DNA of 64,000 nucleotides from Macrococcoides canis (GTDB lineage Bacteria; Bacillota; Bacilli; Staphylococcales; Staphylococcaceae): NCBI RefSeq assembly GCF_002119805.1, contig NZ_CP021059.1, positions 868,001 to 932,000 of the forward strand, read 5' to 3'. Shown piece by piece: positions 29,251 to 38,571 of this stretch (position 1 is its first letter; each line of letters starts with the position of its first letter). The notes under the pieces were generated by a model. It saw only the letters and a program-made list of their open reading frames with translations, ran no database searches and was not told where the DNA came from. The position numbers and the translations under genes were made by a program.

Positions 29251-29595
29251 ATGAACTTTCTTATAGGGAACGTAAGCACGGATCCTGAACAAAGAATGTC
29301 ATTTCTCGCAAAACTGTTTGCAGTAGATAAAAATCCAGAAGCTGGCATGTGGTATTTACTTATCGCAATCTTTATATTAAGTGCAATCGTCTATAACCTA
29401 GGCTTTGCACGTAAATTAAAGCCATGGCAGAATGTCGTGATCTATATCATGCTATTTTTAGGATGTATCGTACTTAACTTCCTTGCGGTATTTCTACCCG
29501 TCGGAGAAAGTCTGATCATCGCAGCTATCGTGCTAGGATTATATCGCTATCGACTGCATAAAGAACGTAATCAGAAAGTAGAAAACAGAGATTAG
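29251..29595 (+). CDS. YlaH-like membrane protein
   Basis: This 114-residue protein has three hydrophobic segments (about residues 34-50, 60-78 and 80-97) and hydrophilic ends, matching YlaH-like proteins found after typA in Bacillales. Function unknown. AGGAG lies before the ATG and the gene is probably co-transcribed with typA. Its TAG stop lies within the following terminator stem. Confidence 0.75.
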   Translation: MNFLIGNVSTDPEQRMSFLAKLFAVDKNPEAGMWYLLIAIFILSAIVYNLGFARKLKPWQNVVIYIMLFLGCIVLNFLAVFLPVGESLIIAAIVLGLYRYRLHKERNQKVENRD

Positions 29596-29620
29596 GCCGA
29601 AGCCTGATCTCTGTTTTATT
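29582..29620. terminator. Bidirectional terminator between ylaH-like and the DUF gene
   Basis: AAAACAGAGATTAGGC pairs with GCCTGATCTCTGTTTT (16 bp, one G-T pair, loop CGAA). A-run before and T-run after allow use on both strands. Confidence 0.8.
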
Positions 29621-29624
29621 ATGT

Positions 29625-30104
29625 CTATATAATCTCTATACCTGTGACATGTGCAAGCTTTAGATTGAGTGTATCTTCAAGTACGTAAGCATCGACCATG
29701 CCATCATCATATAAACGCTTACCATCCTTAGAAAACTGAACATAAAACTTTGGCAGATCATTCAAGCTGATTTCTGCACTGTCATTGTCATTTGTCAGTT
29801 TAATGATCGTTGCGTCCTCATGAGGTTCAGCATTCGTAATAAACGGTTCGAGGTTCATTAAGAATGTTCCTTCAAGCAGCTGCTGCTTCTTATATTTCTT
29901 TTCTGAAACTAGTGTCGGAGGTTTTGAACCGCCTTCTAGTATCTCTCGATTCCATTCATAATTATCCTGAAATGAAATGGTATCATCATCAATCTTAATC
30001 GTATTCTTGATTGTATCCATCTCAACTTTACGGTCATCAAAGATAAAAGTTGAAGGATCCAGTGTAATATTAAAATTTACTTTTCCCTTAATTTGAATTA
30101 TCAT
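29625..30104 (-). CDS. Conserved hypothetical soluble protein
   Basis: This is a 159-residue acidic protein without signal, membrane segment or cysteine motif. It alternates beta-like strands (MIIQIKGKVNFNITLD, TIKIDDDTISF) and ends with LAHVTGIEII. I do not recognise a characterised family. The ATG at 30104 was chosen because AAAGGGTG is 6 nt upstream; a longer in-frame extension lacks a ribosome site. A gene of this kind sits between typA and ylaN in related cocci. Transcribed alone towards typA. Confidence 0.65.
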   Translation of the reverse strand: MIIQIKGKVNFNITLDPSTFIFDDRKVEMDTIKNTIKIDDDTISFQDNYEWNREILEGGSKPPTLVSEKKYKKQQLLEGTFLMNLEPFITNAEPHEDATIIKLTNDNDSAEISLNDLPKFYVQFSKDGKRLYDDGMVDAYVLEDTLNLKLAHVTGIEII

Positions 30105-30221
30105 CTCATTCACCCTTTCAATCATATTATGATATACATTAGACGATTAGTAAATGCTTGATTTTTAAAGGCTCGTGCTATAGAATTTTAAAGTATAGAA
30201 TATGAAATGAGGGAGTATGCT

Positions 30222-30497
30222 ATGCAGGAGAATAACGAGTATAAACAAAAGGCATATGACCAGCTTAATCAAGATGCAGATAAAATTCTACAGCTGATTA
30301 AAGTTCAGATGGATAACTTAACGATGCCTCAATGTCCACTTTATGAGGAAGTTTTAGATACACAGATGTTCGGGTTAAGCCGTGAAGTTGATTTTGCAGT
30401 GAAGATAGGACTTGTGGACGCCGATGAAGGGAAAGCATTACTTGTGACGCTTGAGAAGGAATTGTCCAAGCTGCATGATGCGTTTACCAATATTTAA
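30222..30497 (+). CDS. ylaN: YlaN family protein (UPF0358)
   Basis: This is a 91-residue helical protein of the UPF0358/YlaN family, with [19 protein letters not shown] and [22 protein letters not shown]. YlaN has been reported to bind iron and modulate Fur in Gram-positive bacteria. The ATG at 30222 is 6 nt after GGGAG; the earlier ATG lies upstream of the Shine-Dalgarno and is unlikely. It precedes ftsW with a terminator between. Confidence 0.88.
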   Translation: MQENNEYKQKAYDQLNQDADKILQLIKVQMDNLTMPQCPLYEEVLDTQMFGLSREVDFAVKIGLVDADEGKALLVTLEKELSKLHDAFTNI

Positions 30498-30528
30498 GTC
30501 TAAAGCACATGCTTTAGACTATTTTTTA
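30497..30528 (+). terminator. Terminator after ylaN
   Basis: AGTCTAAAGC pairs with GCTTTAGACT (10 bp, loop ACAT) followed by ATTTTTTAG. Only about 25 nt remain before ftsW, so ftsW probably relies on partial read-through. Confidence 0.75.
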
Positions 30529-30544
30529 GAAATGAGCGGATTTG

Positions 30545-31747
30545 ATGAATTACTTGAAAGAATTTTTTGATTATGTTAAGCACAATACTAAATATGTGGA
30601 TTTTCCGTTGCTGATTACATATGTTGTACTTGCGCTTACTGGCCTGGTTATGATCTACAGTGCGAGCATGGTTGCGGCAACACGGGGGACACTGACTGGT
30701 GGAGTGCCAGTAAATGCAAACTATTTCTACATCAGACAGTTGTTTGCAATTGTCCTGAGCTTTGGTATCGTCTTTGTAATGACCTATTTTATGTCGATTA
30801 ATCTGCTATACAATAAGCGATTACAGCAGTTTGCAATCTTTGGGGTCATGGCACTGCTTATCCTCACGCGAATTTTCGGACGAGAGGTCAATGGTGCGAA
30901 GAGCTGGCTGAATCTAGGATTTATGCAGCTGCAGACGTCTGAGCTACTAAAGATTGTTGTAATTATTTATTTAGCATATATCTATAATAAGAAACGTAAC
31001 CTTGATAAACTGAGCACGGATATTATCGCGCCGCTTATTCTTGTAGGACTATGTTCTGGTTTAGTATTGATGCAGAATGACTTTGGATCTACAGCGCTGA
31101 TCCTGATGATTGTCGGGAGTATCTTCCTTTATTCAGGTATTGCCATCAAGACAGTCCTGAAGATGGGAGCACTTGTCGCTGCAAGTTTAGTTGCGGTAAC
31201 ATTATTCTCTCTAGGTACAGGTCTTACAAACTTTCTTGGTGCCCATCAGAGACAGCGTTTTGAAGTGCTCGCAAATCCTTTTAAAGATGAAAGTGGGGCT
31301 GGATACCACCTATCCAACTCGTTACTTGCTATCGGTAATGGGGGATTCTTCGGTAAAGGATTAGGTAACGGTGTGATGAAACTCGGTTATCTGCCTGAAC
31401 CTCATACCGACTTTATCTTAGCGGTCATTGCTGAAGAGTTAGGACTGCTCGGTGTCATTGTCATCATCAGTCTGCTCTTTTATATCGTCTTTAAAGGGTT
31501 TGTCTATGCAGCAAGTGCACGTACGATGTTTCATAAGCTGATCTGTGTCGGCGTATCCAGTTATATCGGAATACAGACATTTATTAACCTTGGTGGTATC
31601 TCCGGATTAATTCCGTTAACCGGGGTGCCATTACCGTTCTTAAGTTATGGTGGTTCGAGTTTGATGAGCTTATCCATCGCAATTGGATTATTGCTTATGA
31701 CATCAAAGGATATTAAGCGGGATAACGAACGAAGAAAAGTGGTATAG
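30545..31747 (+). CDS. ftsW: Peptidoglycan glycosyltransferase FtsW
   Basis: This 400-residue SEDS polymerase builds septal peptidoglycan with a class B PBP (here PBP1, encoded at 55014). It has ten hydrophobic segments, and the SEDS motifs include AKSWLNLG, QTSELLK, GSTALILM, GAGYHLSNSLLAIGNGG and LPFLSYGGSS. ATG at 30545; a TTG just before it is also in frame. In staphylococci ftsW likewise lies before pycA, away from the main division cluster. Confidence 0.94.
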   Translation: MNYLKEFFDYVKHNTKYVDFPLLITYVVLALTGLVMIYSASMVAATRGTLTGGVPVNANYFYIRQLFAIVLSFGIVFVMTYFMSINLLYNKRLQQFAIFGVMALLILTRIFGREVNGAKSWLNLGFMQLQTSELLKIVVIIYLAYIYNKKRNLDKLSTDIIAPLILVGLCSGLVLMQNDFGSTALILMIVGSIFLYSGIAIKTVLKMGALVAASLVAVTLFSLGTGLTNFLGAHQRQRFEVLANPFKDESGAGYHLSNSLLAIGNGGFFGKGLGNGVMKLGYLPEPHTDFILAVIAEELGLLGVIVIISLLFYIVFKGFVYAASARTMFHKLICVGVSSYIGIQTFINLGGISGLIPLTGVPLPFLSYGGSSLMSLSIAIGLLLMTSKDIKRDNERRKVV

Positions 31748-31757
31748 ATATCAATTA

Positions 31758-31790
31758 GGGACAGGATGAAATAAAGCCTGTCTCTTTTAT
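31758..31790 (+). terminator. Terminator after ftsW
   Basis: GGGACAGG pairs with CCTGTCTC (8 bp, one G-T), loop of 11 nt, then TTTTATTATTTG. Confidence 0.65.
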
Positions 31791-31909
31791 TATTTGAACA
31801 TGTGAAAACGGTAACAATATGACGAGTTCGTGTCAATTAATGTGGAATGCAGAATATTCTTTACAATTATAATATAATGGAGGCGTAAATAATTGATAGG
31901 AGGCTGCAA

Positions 31910-34900
31910 ATGAAAACCATTAAGTAATTACTCGTTGCTAATCGTGGTGAAATTGCAATACGTATATTTAGAGCTGCTACAGAACTGCATATACCGACGG
32001 TCGCTATTTATTCTAAAGAAGATAAAGGTGCACTACACCGCTATAAGGCAGATGAGGCTTACCTTATTGAAGGCGCGAGTCCTTCTGAATGTTATCTTGA
32101 TATTGAAGCGATTATTGATGCTGCAAAGTCCTGTGGTGCAAATGCAATTCATCCAGGGTATGGTTTCTTAAGTGAAAATCAGCAGTTTGCACAGCGCTGC
32201 GCACAAGAAGATATTATCTTCATCGGTCCGGAAGTCCGTCACCTCGATATGTTTGGTGACAAGATTAAAGCGCGCAATACAGCAATTCAGGCTGGACTCC
32301 CTGTCATACCTGGGACAAAGGATGCAATTAAAGATCTAGAAGAAGCCCATCAGTTTGCACGTGACAAGTATCCGGTCATGATCAAAGCGCTATCGGGTGG
32401 CGGTGGAAAAGGCATGCGCATCGTGCGCAATTGTGAAGAACTGGAAGAAGCCATTTCACGCGCACAATCTGAAGCGATGAAGTCATTTGGTAGCAGCGAA
32501 ATTTATATTGAACAGTATATAGATGCGCCAAAGCATATTGAAGTTCAGATTATTGGAGATAAGTATGGCAATATTGTTCACCTCTTTGAACGAGATTGTT
32601 CAGTACAACGCCGACACCAGAAAGTAGTTGAAGTTGCACCATCTGTCGGATTAAGTGATGCTGTAAGAATGAACATATGCAATGCTGCCGTCGATTTGAT
32701 GCAGCAAATTTCATATGTGAATGCCGGAACTGTAGAATTTCTAGTTCAAGGAGAGAATTTCTATTTTATAGAAGTGAATCCACGTGTTCAAGTAGAGCAT
32801 ACAATTACAGAGATGGTCACAGGTATAGATATCGTTAAGGCACAACTATTGATAGCAGATGGAGCAAAGCTGAGTGATGAATGCATTGCGATTCCTCCGC
32901 AACACGACATAGTCACACATGGTTATGCGATTCAATGTCGAATTACGACAGAAGATCCAGCGAATAACTTCTTACCGGATACCGGTCGTATTACCGCGTA
33001 TCGCTCAAGCGGCGGATTTGGTGTACGTCTTGATGCAGGCGATGGATTTCAGGGCGCTGAAATTTCACCTTACTATGATTCACTGCTTGTTAAATTGTCG
33101 ACACATGCGCTGACGTTCAAACAGGCAGAAGAAAAGATGGTGCGTTCATTAAAAGAGATGAGAATCCGTGGTATCAAGACAAATTTACAGTTTCTACTGA
33201 ATGTGGTGCAGCACCCTGCATTTACTAAAGGTAACTATAATACTCGTTTCCTGGAGCTTTATCCTGAATTATTTGATATAAAAGCACCAAAGGATAGAGG
33301 GACTAAAACATTAGCATATATTGCTGATATTACGGTGAATGGATTTCCAGGTATTAATAAGACAGAGAAACCTCGATTTGAATTCCCTCATATGGAGCGT
33401 AATAAAACGACAGGATTATCAGGAACGAAGCAGCTGCTGGATGTGCACGGTGCATCTTACGTCAGCGAATGGATTAAAGCGCAGGAAGAAGTGCTGATTA
33501 CGGATACAACATTTAGAGATGCGCACCAGTCATTGCTTGCGACACGTGTTCGTACGAAAGATATGCTCACTATTGCCTCACAGACAAACCAATACCTAAT
33601 TGACAGCTTCTCTTTAGAAATGTGGGGGGGAGCGACATTTGATGTCGCTTATAATTTCCTGAAAGAAGATCCATGGGAAAGACTCAGAAAGTTACGAACT
33701 GCTATTCCGAACGTACTCTTTCAAATGCTTTTAAGAGCATCAAATGCTGTCGGTTATAAGAACTATCCAGATAACGTTGTGCAGCAGTTCATCCGAGCTG
33801 CAAGCGATAATGGTATCGATGTCTTTAGAATATTTGATTCGCTCAACTGGCTGGATCAGATGAAAGTGGCCAATGAAGCGGTACTAAAAGCAGGGAAAAT
33901 TTCGGAAGGTGCGATCTGCTATACCGGTGATATATTAAATCCTAAGCGCTCAGATGTCTATACGCTCGATTATTATTTAAAGATGGCGAAAGCAATGGAG
34001 CAAGAAGGCTTTCATATTCTGGCAATAAAAGATATGGCAGGCTTATTGAAACCTGAAGCAGCTTATATATTAATTCAGGCATTAAAAGCCGAAGTATCAT
34101 TACCGATTCATCTGCATACACATGATACGAGCGGTAATGGGATTATGACATACAATAGAGCGATTGATGCCGGCGTTGATATTATTGATACAGCGATTTC
34201 CAGCATGAGCGGATTGACAAGTCAGCCTTCGCTGAATAGTCTCTATTATAGTTTAGAAGGAAAAGACAGACAGTTGCGTACAAATATAGAAGGTGTTGAA
34301 ACACTTTCACATTACTGGTCAACGGTGCGTAAATTCTATCATAACTTTGAAAGTGATATTCAGTCACCAAATACTGAAATATATCAGCATGAAATGCCGG
34401 GAGGACAATATTCAAACATAGAGCAGCAAGCGAAAAGCATAGGTCTAGGTGACCAGTTTGAAGCGGTTAAAGATATGTATAAAAGAGTGAATATGATGTT
34501 CGGTGATATTGTTAAAGTTACACCGTCTTCTAAAGTCGTCGGAGACATGGCATTATATATGGTACAGAATAACCTTGATGAACAGTCGGTGATAGAAAGA
34601 GGAGAAAGTCTTGATTTCCCGGACTCTGTCGTATCCTTCTTTAAAGGAGAAATTGGTCAGCCGGCAAATGGATTTCCTAGAAGATTACAAAGTGTCGTAT
34701 TAAAAGGACATAAGCCTCTTACTGTGCGTCCAGGTGAAACTTTAGCTCATGTTGACTTTGATAAACTAGAGCACGAGCTTACAAATCGTTTTGAACATGT
34801 CACTGAAGAAGATGTGCTGAGTTATGCACTGTATCCAAAAGTGTTTGAAGCATATAAAGAGACAGAGGCGCGTTATGGAAATATATCATTACTGGACACA

Positions 34901-35332
34901 CCGACATTCTTCTATGGTATGCGGAAAAATGAAACAGTTGAGATAGAGATTGATGCTGGAAAAACACTGATTGTTACGTTACTAAGTATCGGACATGTGC
35001 ATGATGATGGTTATCGTACATTATATTTTGAACTTTATGGGATGCCAAGACAAGTACGTGTGATGGATAATTCGGCTGAAGTCAGTGTCAATACATTATT
35101 TAAAGCCGATCGTAATAATAACAAGCATATTGGAGCACAGATGCCAGGAACGGTAGGTGAAATCAAAGTATCTGCAGGTACGCACGTTCGTGCCGGTCAG
35201 ACATTGATGATCACTGAAGCGATGAAAATGGAGACAAGCGTACAGGCACCTATAGATGCAGTGATAAAACACATCCATGTGACAACTGGAACGACTATCC
35301 AGACAGGAGATCTGCTCGTTGAATTTGAATAA
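31910..35332 (+). pseudogene. pycA: Pyruvate carboxylase with in-frame TAA at codon 6
   Basis: GGAGG lies 6 nt before ATG AAA ACC ATT AAG, then TAA (31925-31927), after which the frame runs open for over 1,130 codons. The peptide right after the stop, LLVANRGEIAIRIFRA, is the normal N-terminus of biotin carboxylase, so AAA-to-TAA is the simplest explanation. Downstream are ATP-grasp (GGGGKGMRIV), the carboxyltransferase domain (DTTFRDAHQSLLATR) and the biotinyl domain (EAMKMET, Lys1106 of 1140). No ATG, GTG or TTG lies between the stop and Met114 (32249), whose use would delete the first part of the biotin carboxylase fold. The enzyme makes oxaloacetate from pyruvate. True mutation, sequencing error or suppression cannot be separated here. 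Confidence 0.9.
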
Positions 35333-35336
35333 AATA

Positions 35337-35378
35337 AAAAAGTGTCAGCAATGAATTTTCATTGCTGACACTTTTTAA
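35337..35378. terminator. Bidirectional terminator between pycA and ctaA
   Basis: Nineteen-bp perfect arms (35337-35355 and 35358-35376) with A-run and T-run ends; serves both convergent genes. Confidence 0.88.
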
Positions 35379-35383
35379 TTACA

Positions 35384-36286
35384 TCATTTCGCTCTGCTAA
35401 TTAACAGTATAAAGTAGCATAACAATCCAAATAGTAATGTTATAAATAAAGCATGGAGTAAAGCAATATATAGATTAACGGCTGTAAATATCGTTAATGC
35501 ACCGGTCGTGACTTGTAAACAGATTAATATGAAAGCAATCATATAACCGTATTTGATGACACGATACTGGGCGTAGTTGCGCATCGCATGAAATGCAACG
35601 TATGTCAGCCATATAAATAGGATGAAAGCGAGTGTTCTATGACTCATCTGCACCCATTCAAAGAAGTTCTGAGGAAGTGTAAACTCTCCCTGGCGGCATA
35701 GTGGCCAGCTGGAGCAGGCAAGACTTGCTTTCTCATGACGTACGAGCGCCCCACTATAGATAACGAAATAGATAAAACTTGTGAGCCCAATTGTATGGCG
35801 TCTCAGCTTCGGCTGTAATATAAGCTTTGTCGCATCAAATTTCTGGTCGACTTCAAAGATCAGCAGTGTAAGTAAAAATACAGAACTGAAGCTGATTAAG
35901 GAGATACCGAAATGCAGAGCAAGTACGAAACCATTCTGCTGCCACATTACTGCTGCTGCACCGATCAATGCTTGTGCAAAGATAAATCCGATACTCATAT
36001 AACAAAGGAATTTTGTTTCTTTCTTATGTCCGATATATTTTATGCTGAGTATGACAAGCCATGTCACTGATAATAGTGCAAGTCCTGATACCCCACGATG
36101 AGCGAGTTCGATCAATGTCTCTTTCGGAATATGTGTCGGAACAAACTTCCCGTGACACAGTGGCCAGCTGCTGCCACAGCCATCTGCAGATCCTGTTTTT
36201 GTTACGAGTGCACCACCAATCTGAACAAATAGCATGAGCACGGTCGTAAACAATGATAACCATTTCAAATTCTTTTCTTTTAACAA
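35384..36286 (-). CDS. ctaA: Haem A synthase
   Basis: This 300-residue membrane enzyme converts haem O to haem A for aa3/caa3 oxidases. It has eight hydrophobic segments in two homologous halves. The four conserved His appear in ELAHRG, ALHFGIS, QMSHRT and LLHALF. Cys pairs are present in both halves (CGSSWPLC and CSSWPLC). No ATG fits the start: TTG at 36286 is 6 nt from GAGGTG, while TTG 36289 and GTG 36295 are closer. Divergent from ctaB, with which it shares the regulatory region. Confidence 0.92.
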   Translation of the reverse strand: MLKEKNLKWLSLFTTVLMLFVQIGGALVTKTGSADGCGSSWPLCHGKFVPTHIPKETLIELAHRGVSGLALLSVTWLVILSIKYIGHKKETKFLCYMSIGFIFAQALIGAAAVMWQQNGFVLALHFGISLISFSSVFLLTLLIFEVDQKFDATKLILQPKLRRHTIGLTSFIYFVIYSGALVRHEKASLACSSWPLCRQGEFTLPQNFFEWVQMSHRTLAFILFIWLTYVAFHAMRNYAQYRVIKYGYMIAFILICLQVTTGALTIFTAVNLYIALLHALFITLLFGLLCYFILLISRAK

Positions 36287-36350
36287 CAAAAACACCTCTA
36301 TCTATATTCTTAACATCTGTAGATAATGTCATTTTATCTCATATGTAAAT

Positions 36351-36378
36351 AGTATATACTTAAGTTATAGTATATCAA
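36351..36378 (-). promoter_or_regulatory. Probable ctaA promoter
   Basis: On the minus strand TTGATA (36378-36373), 16-nt spacer, TATACT (36356-36351), about 65 nt before the ctaA start. Confidence 0.55.
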
Positions 36379-36397
36379 TCATAGGGATAAGTAAATG

Positions 36398-36481
36398 TGT
36401 CACATTCGTGAACAATTGAAATTATTCGTAAAAAAGAAAAATGTCACAATTTAATTTCGAAAATGTATAGAAAATGTGACA
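36398..36481. promoter_or_regulatory. Three TGTCACA/TGTGACA motifs in the ctaA-ctaB intergenic region
   Basis: TGTCACA at 36398-36404 and 36442-36448 and its complement TGTGACA at 36475-36481, spaced 44 and 33 bp. About eight copies of this heptamer (both strands) would be expected by chance in 64 kb, so three in 84 bp is a strong local cluster. The third overlaps the ctaB -35. A redox regulator such as ResD/SrrA or Rex is a reasonable guess only. Confidence 0.45.
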
Positions 36482-36505
36482 GTTTTCATATATTATTGTT
36501 ATTAT
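36476..36505 (+). promoter_or_regulatory. Probable ctaB promoter
   Basis: GTGACA, 18-nt spacer, TATTAT, about 30 nt before the ctaB start. The -35 is part of the third TGTGACA motif. Confidence 0.5.
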
Positions 36506-36535
36506 ATGCGTTAGTATTGTAAAAGGAGGGTGAAA

Positions 36536-37456
36536 ATGCAGAATGAACACATTTTAAAAGGTGTTAAACCAGTTGAACGGCGTCTGACTTTTAAAGATGT
36601 AAAAGCAATCGTAAAACTCGGACTCGTGCAAGGCAATTTAATACCCGCGTTTGCAGGTGCGTTTATTGCAATTATGTTAAGTGGTCGTTCATTTTTAAGT
36701 AGTATACCTGAACTTTTAACGATGCTTTTCGGCACTACACTGATTATGGCAGGAAGTTGTGCGCTGAATAACTTTTATGACCAGGATATTGACAGTATTA
36801 TGCCAAGCAAGCAAAATCGACCATCTGTAACCGGCAAAGTTTCTGCAGCATCGATATTACAGCTCAGCTTTGTGCTTATGGTCGTCGGAGAAATTCTGTT
36901 GTTCATGATTAACATCGAGACAGGAATCATCGGATTTCTTGGCATCTTTGGCTATGTTGTCTTATATTCGGTCTGGTCTAAACGACATCTCGTGTCTAAC
37001 ACAATTATAGGAAGTTTTCCAGGTGCGATTCCACCGCTTGTCGGCTATGCAGCGATTGAACCGTCTCTGAGCAGTACAGCGTGGATGCTTTTCGTCATTA
37101 TGTTTATATGGCAACCTGCACATTTCTATGCGCTTGCGATTAAACGTAGTGAAGAATATGCACTTGCTGGCATACCGATGTTGCCTTCAGTTAAAGGGTT
37201 TAAACGTACAAGACTGGCAATGCTCTTTTGGGTGCTGCTCTTGTTACCGACACCATTTTTTATGCAGGAACTCGGCACAGTATTTATTGCACTTGCTTCA
37301 GTATTAAATCTGGGATGGCTGTTATTAGCGATTTCTGGATTTAGATCAAATATTAAAGAAAATAAATGGGCAATGACAATGTTTGTTTATTCTTTAAACT
37401 ATTTGATGATATTTTTTGTTATGATAGTAGTAGTTACATTAATTCAAACGATTTGA
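36536..37456 (+). CDS. ctaB: Protohaem IX farnesyltransferase (haem O synthase)
   Basis: This 306-residue UbiA-family membrane prenyltransferase adds a farnesyl group to haem B. The Asp-rich substrate motif [12 protein letters not shown] followed by NRP is present, and so is the second conserved loop [19 protein letters not shown] 36536 is 6 nt after GGAGG; the GTG at 36530 touches the ribosome site. It is probably the first gene of ctaBCDEF. Confidence 0.93.
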   Translation: MQNEHILKGVKPVERRLTFKDVKAIVKLGLVQGNLIPAFAGAFIAIMLSGRSFLSSIPELLTMLFGTTLIMAGSCALNNFYDQDIDSIMPSKQNRPSVTGKVSAASILQLSFVLMVVGEILLFMINIETGIIGFLGIFGYVVLYSVWSKRHLVSNTIIGSFPGAIPPLVGYAAIEPSLSSTAWMLFVIMFIWQPAHFYALAIKRSEEYALAGIPMLPSVKGFKRTRLAMLFWVLLLLPTPFFMQELGTVFIALASVLNLGWLLLAISGFRSNIKENKWAMTMFVYSLNYLMIFFVMIVVVTLIQTI

Positions 37457-37487
37457 TTATGAATGGTGAAAGAGGGGTTAGAATTTA

Positions 37488-38549
37488 ATGAAGAACAATT
37501 TAAAAAATGTAAAGCTGATCGGTTTATTCTCATTATTATTAATGACCTTAGCAGGTTGTGGTAAAAATGAACTGTCTGCTTTACGTCCTGCAGGGGAAGT
37601 TGCAAAGGATCAGTTTAATTTAATGATGCTTGCAGTAGGTATTATGGTTTTCGTTATTATCGTTGTAGTAGTTATCTTTATTTTAGCAGTATTTAAATTC
37701 CGTCGTGGTAAAGTCGGTGAAAACTTTGTACCGAAAGATGTTCATGGAAACCATAAGTTAGAAGTTATCTGGACTACAATTCCGATTATCTTACTTTTAA
37801 TCTTAGCGATTCCAACAGTGATGCTTACATTTAAACTAGCAGATACGAAAGCAATGGATAAAGTAGATGCTAAAGGTAAGAATAAAGAAATGATCGTTAA
37901 TGTAACTGCAAATCTGTACTGGTGGGAATTTGAATATCCAAACCAAGGTATCGTAACAAGTCAGGAGCTTGTTGTTCCTACAGATACAAAAGTTTACTTC
38001 CGTCTGCATTCAGCTGACGTAAAACACTCATTCTGGATTCCGGCAGTGGGTGGTAAGATGGATACAAACGTTGAAAACATCAATAAATTCTACTTAGTCT
38101 TTGATGGTAAGAAAGCGCAAGATGCGAAAAACATGTTCTACGGAAAATGTGCGGAATTATGTGGACCATCTCACGCATTAATGGACTTCAAAGTTAAAAC
38201 AATGGATAAAGATCAGTTCAAAACTTGGGTATCTGATATGAAAGCAATCAAAAAACCGGTTGCAACTACAGATGCAAAAGAGGGCGAAAAAGTATTCAAG
38301 CAGTCTTGTCAAGGTTGTCACGCAGTAACACCAACTGGTAAAGGTGCTAAAGGTCCAAACTTAACAACATTTGGTGACCGTAACCGTGTTGCTGGTGTTA
38401 TGGAACATAACGAAGAGAACCTTAAAAAATGGATCAAAGATCCTGAATCAGTTAAACCTGGTAACAAAATGACAGGTGCTTATAAAGTTTCAGATAGTGA
38501 AATTGATGCTTTAGCTAAATACTTAATGGAACGTAAAGTTGAAAAGTAG
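37488..38549 (+). CDS. ctaC: Cytochrome caa3 oxidase subunit II with fused cytochrome c domain
   Basis: This 353-residue lipoprotein subunit has signal peptide and lipobox LAGC, two membrane helices, and a cupredoxin domain with the CuA ligands Cys221, Cys225 and His229 (CAELCGPSH). Its C-terminal cytochrome c domain has CQGCH at residues 274-278 and a later Met ligand candidate (NKMTGAY). Electrons from cytochrome c enter at the haem c and pass via CuA to subunit I. S. aureus has no such subunit. Confidence 0.95.
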   Translation: MKNNLKNVKLIGLFSLLLMTLAGCGKNELSALRPAGEVAKDQFNLMMLAVGIMVFVIIVVVVIFILAVFKFRRGKVGENFVPKDVHGNHKLEVIWTTIPIILLLILAIPTVMLTFKLADTKAMDKVDAKGKNKEMIVNVTANLYWWEFEYPNQGIVTSQELVVPTDTKVYFRLHSADVKHSFWIPAVGGKMDTNVENINKFYLVFDGKKAQDAKNMFYGKCAELCGPSHALMDFKVKTMDKDQFKTWVSDMKAIKKPVATTDAKEGEKVFKQSCQGCHAVTPTGKGAKGPNLTTFGDRNRVAGVMEHNEENLKKWIKDPESVKPGNKMTGAYKVSDSEIDALAKYLMERKVEK

Positions 38550-38571
38550 TAAATAAAGGGAGGTTACACAA

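Noticed and set aside
32249-35332. A normal pycA start at Met114.
   Set aside because: It has no ribosome site and would remove the first part of the biotin carboxylase domain, while the in-frame sequence upstream encodes the conserved N-terminus.
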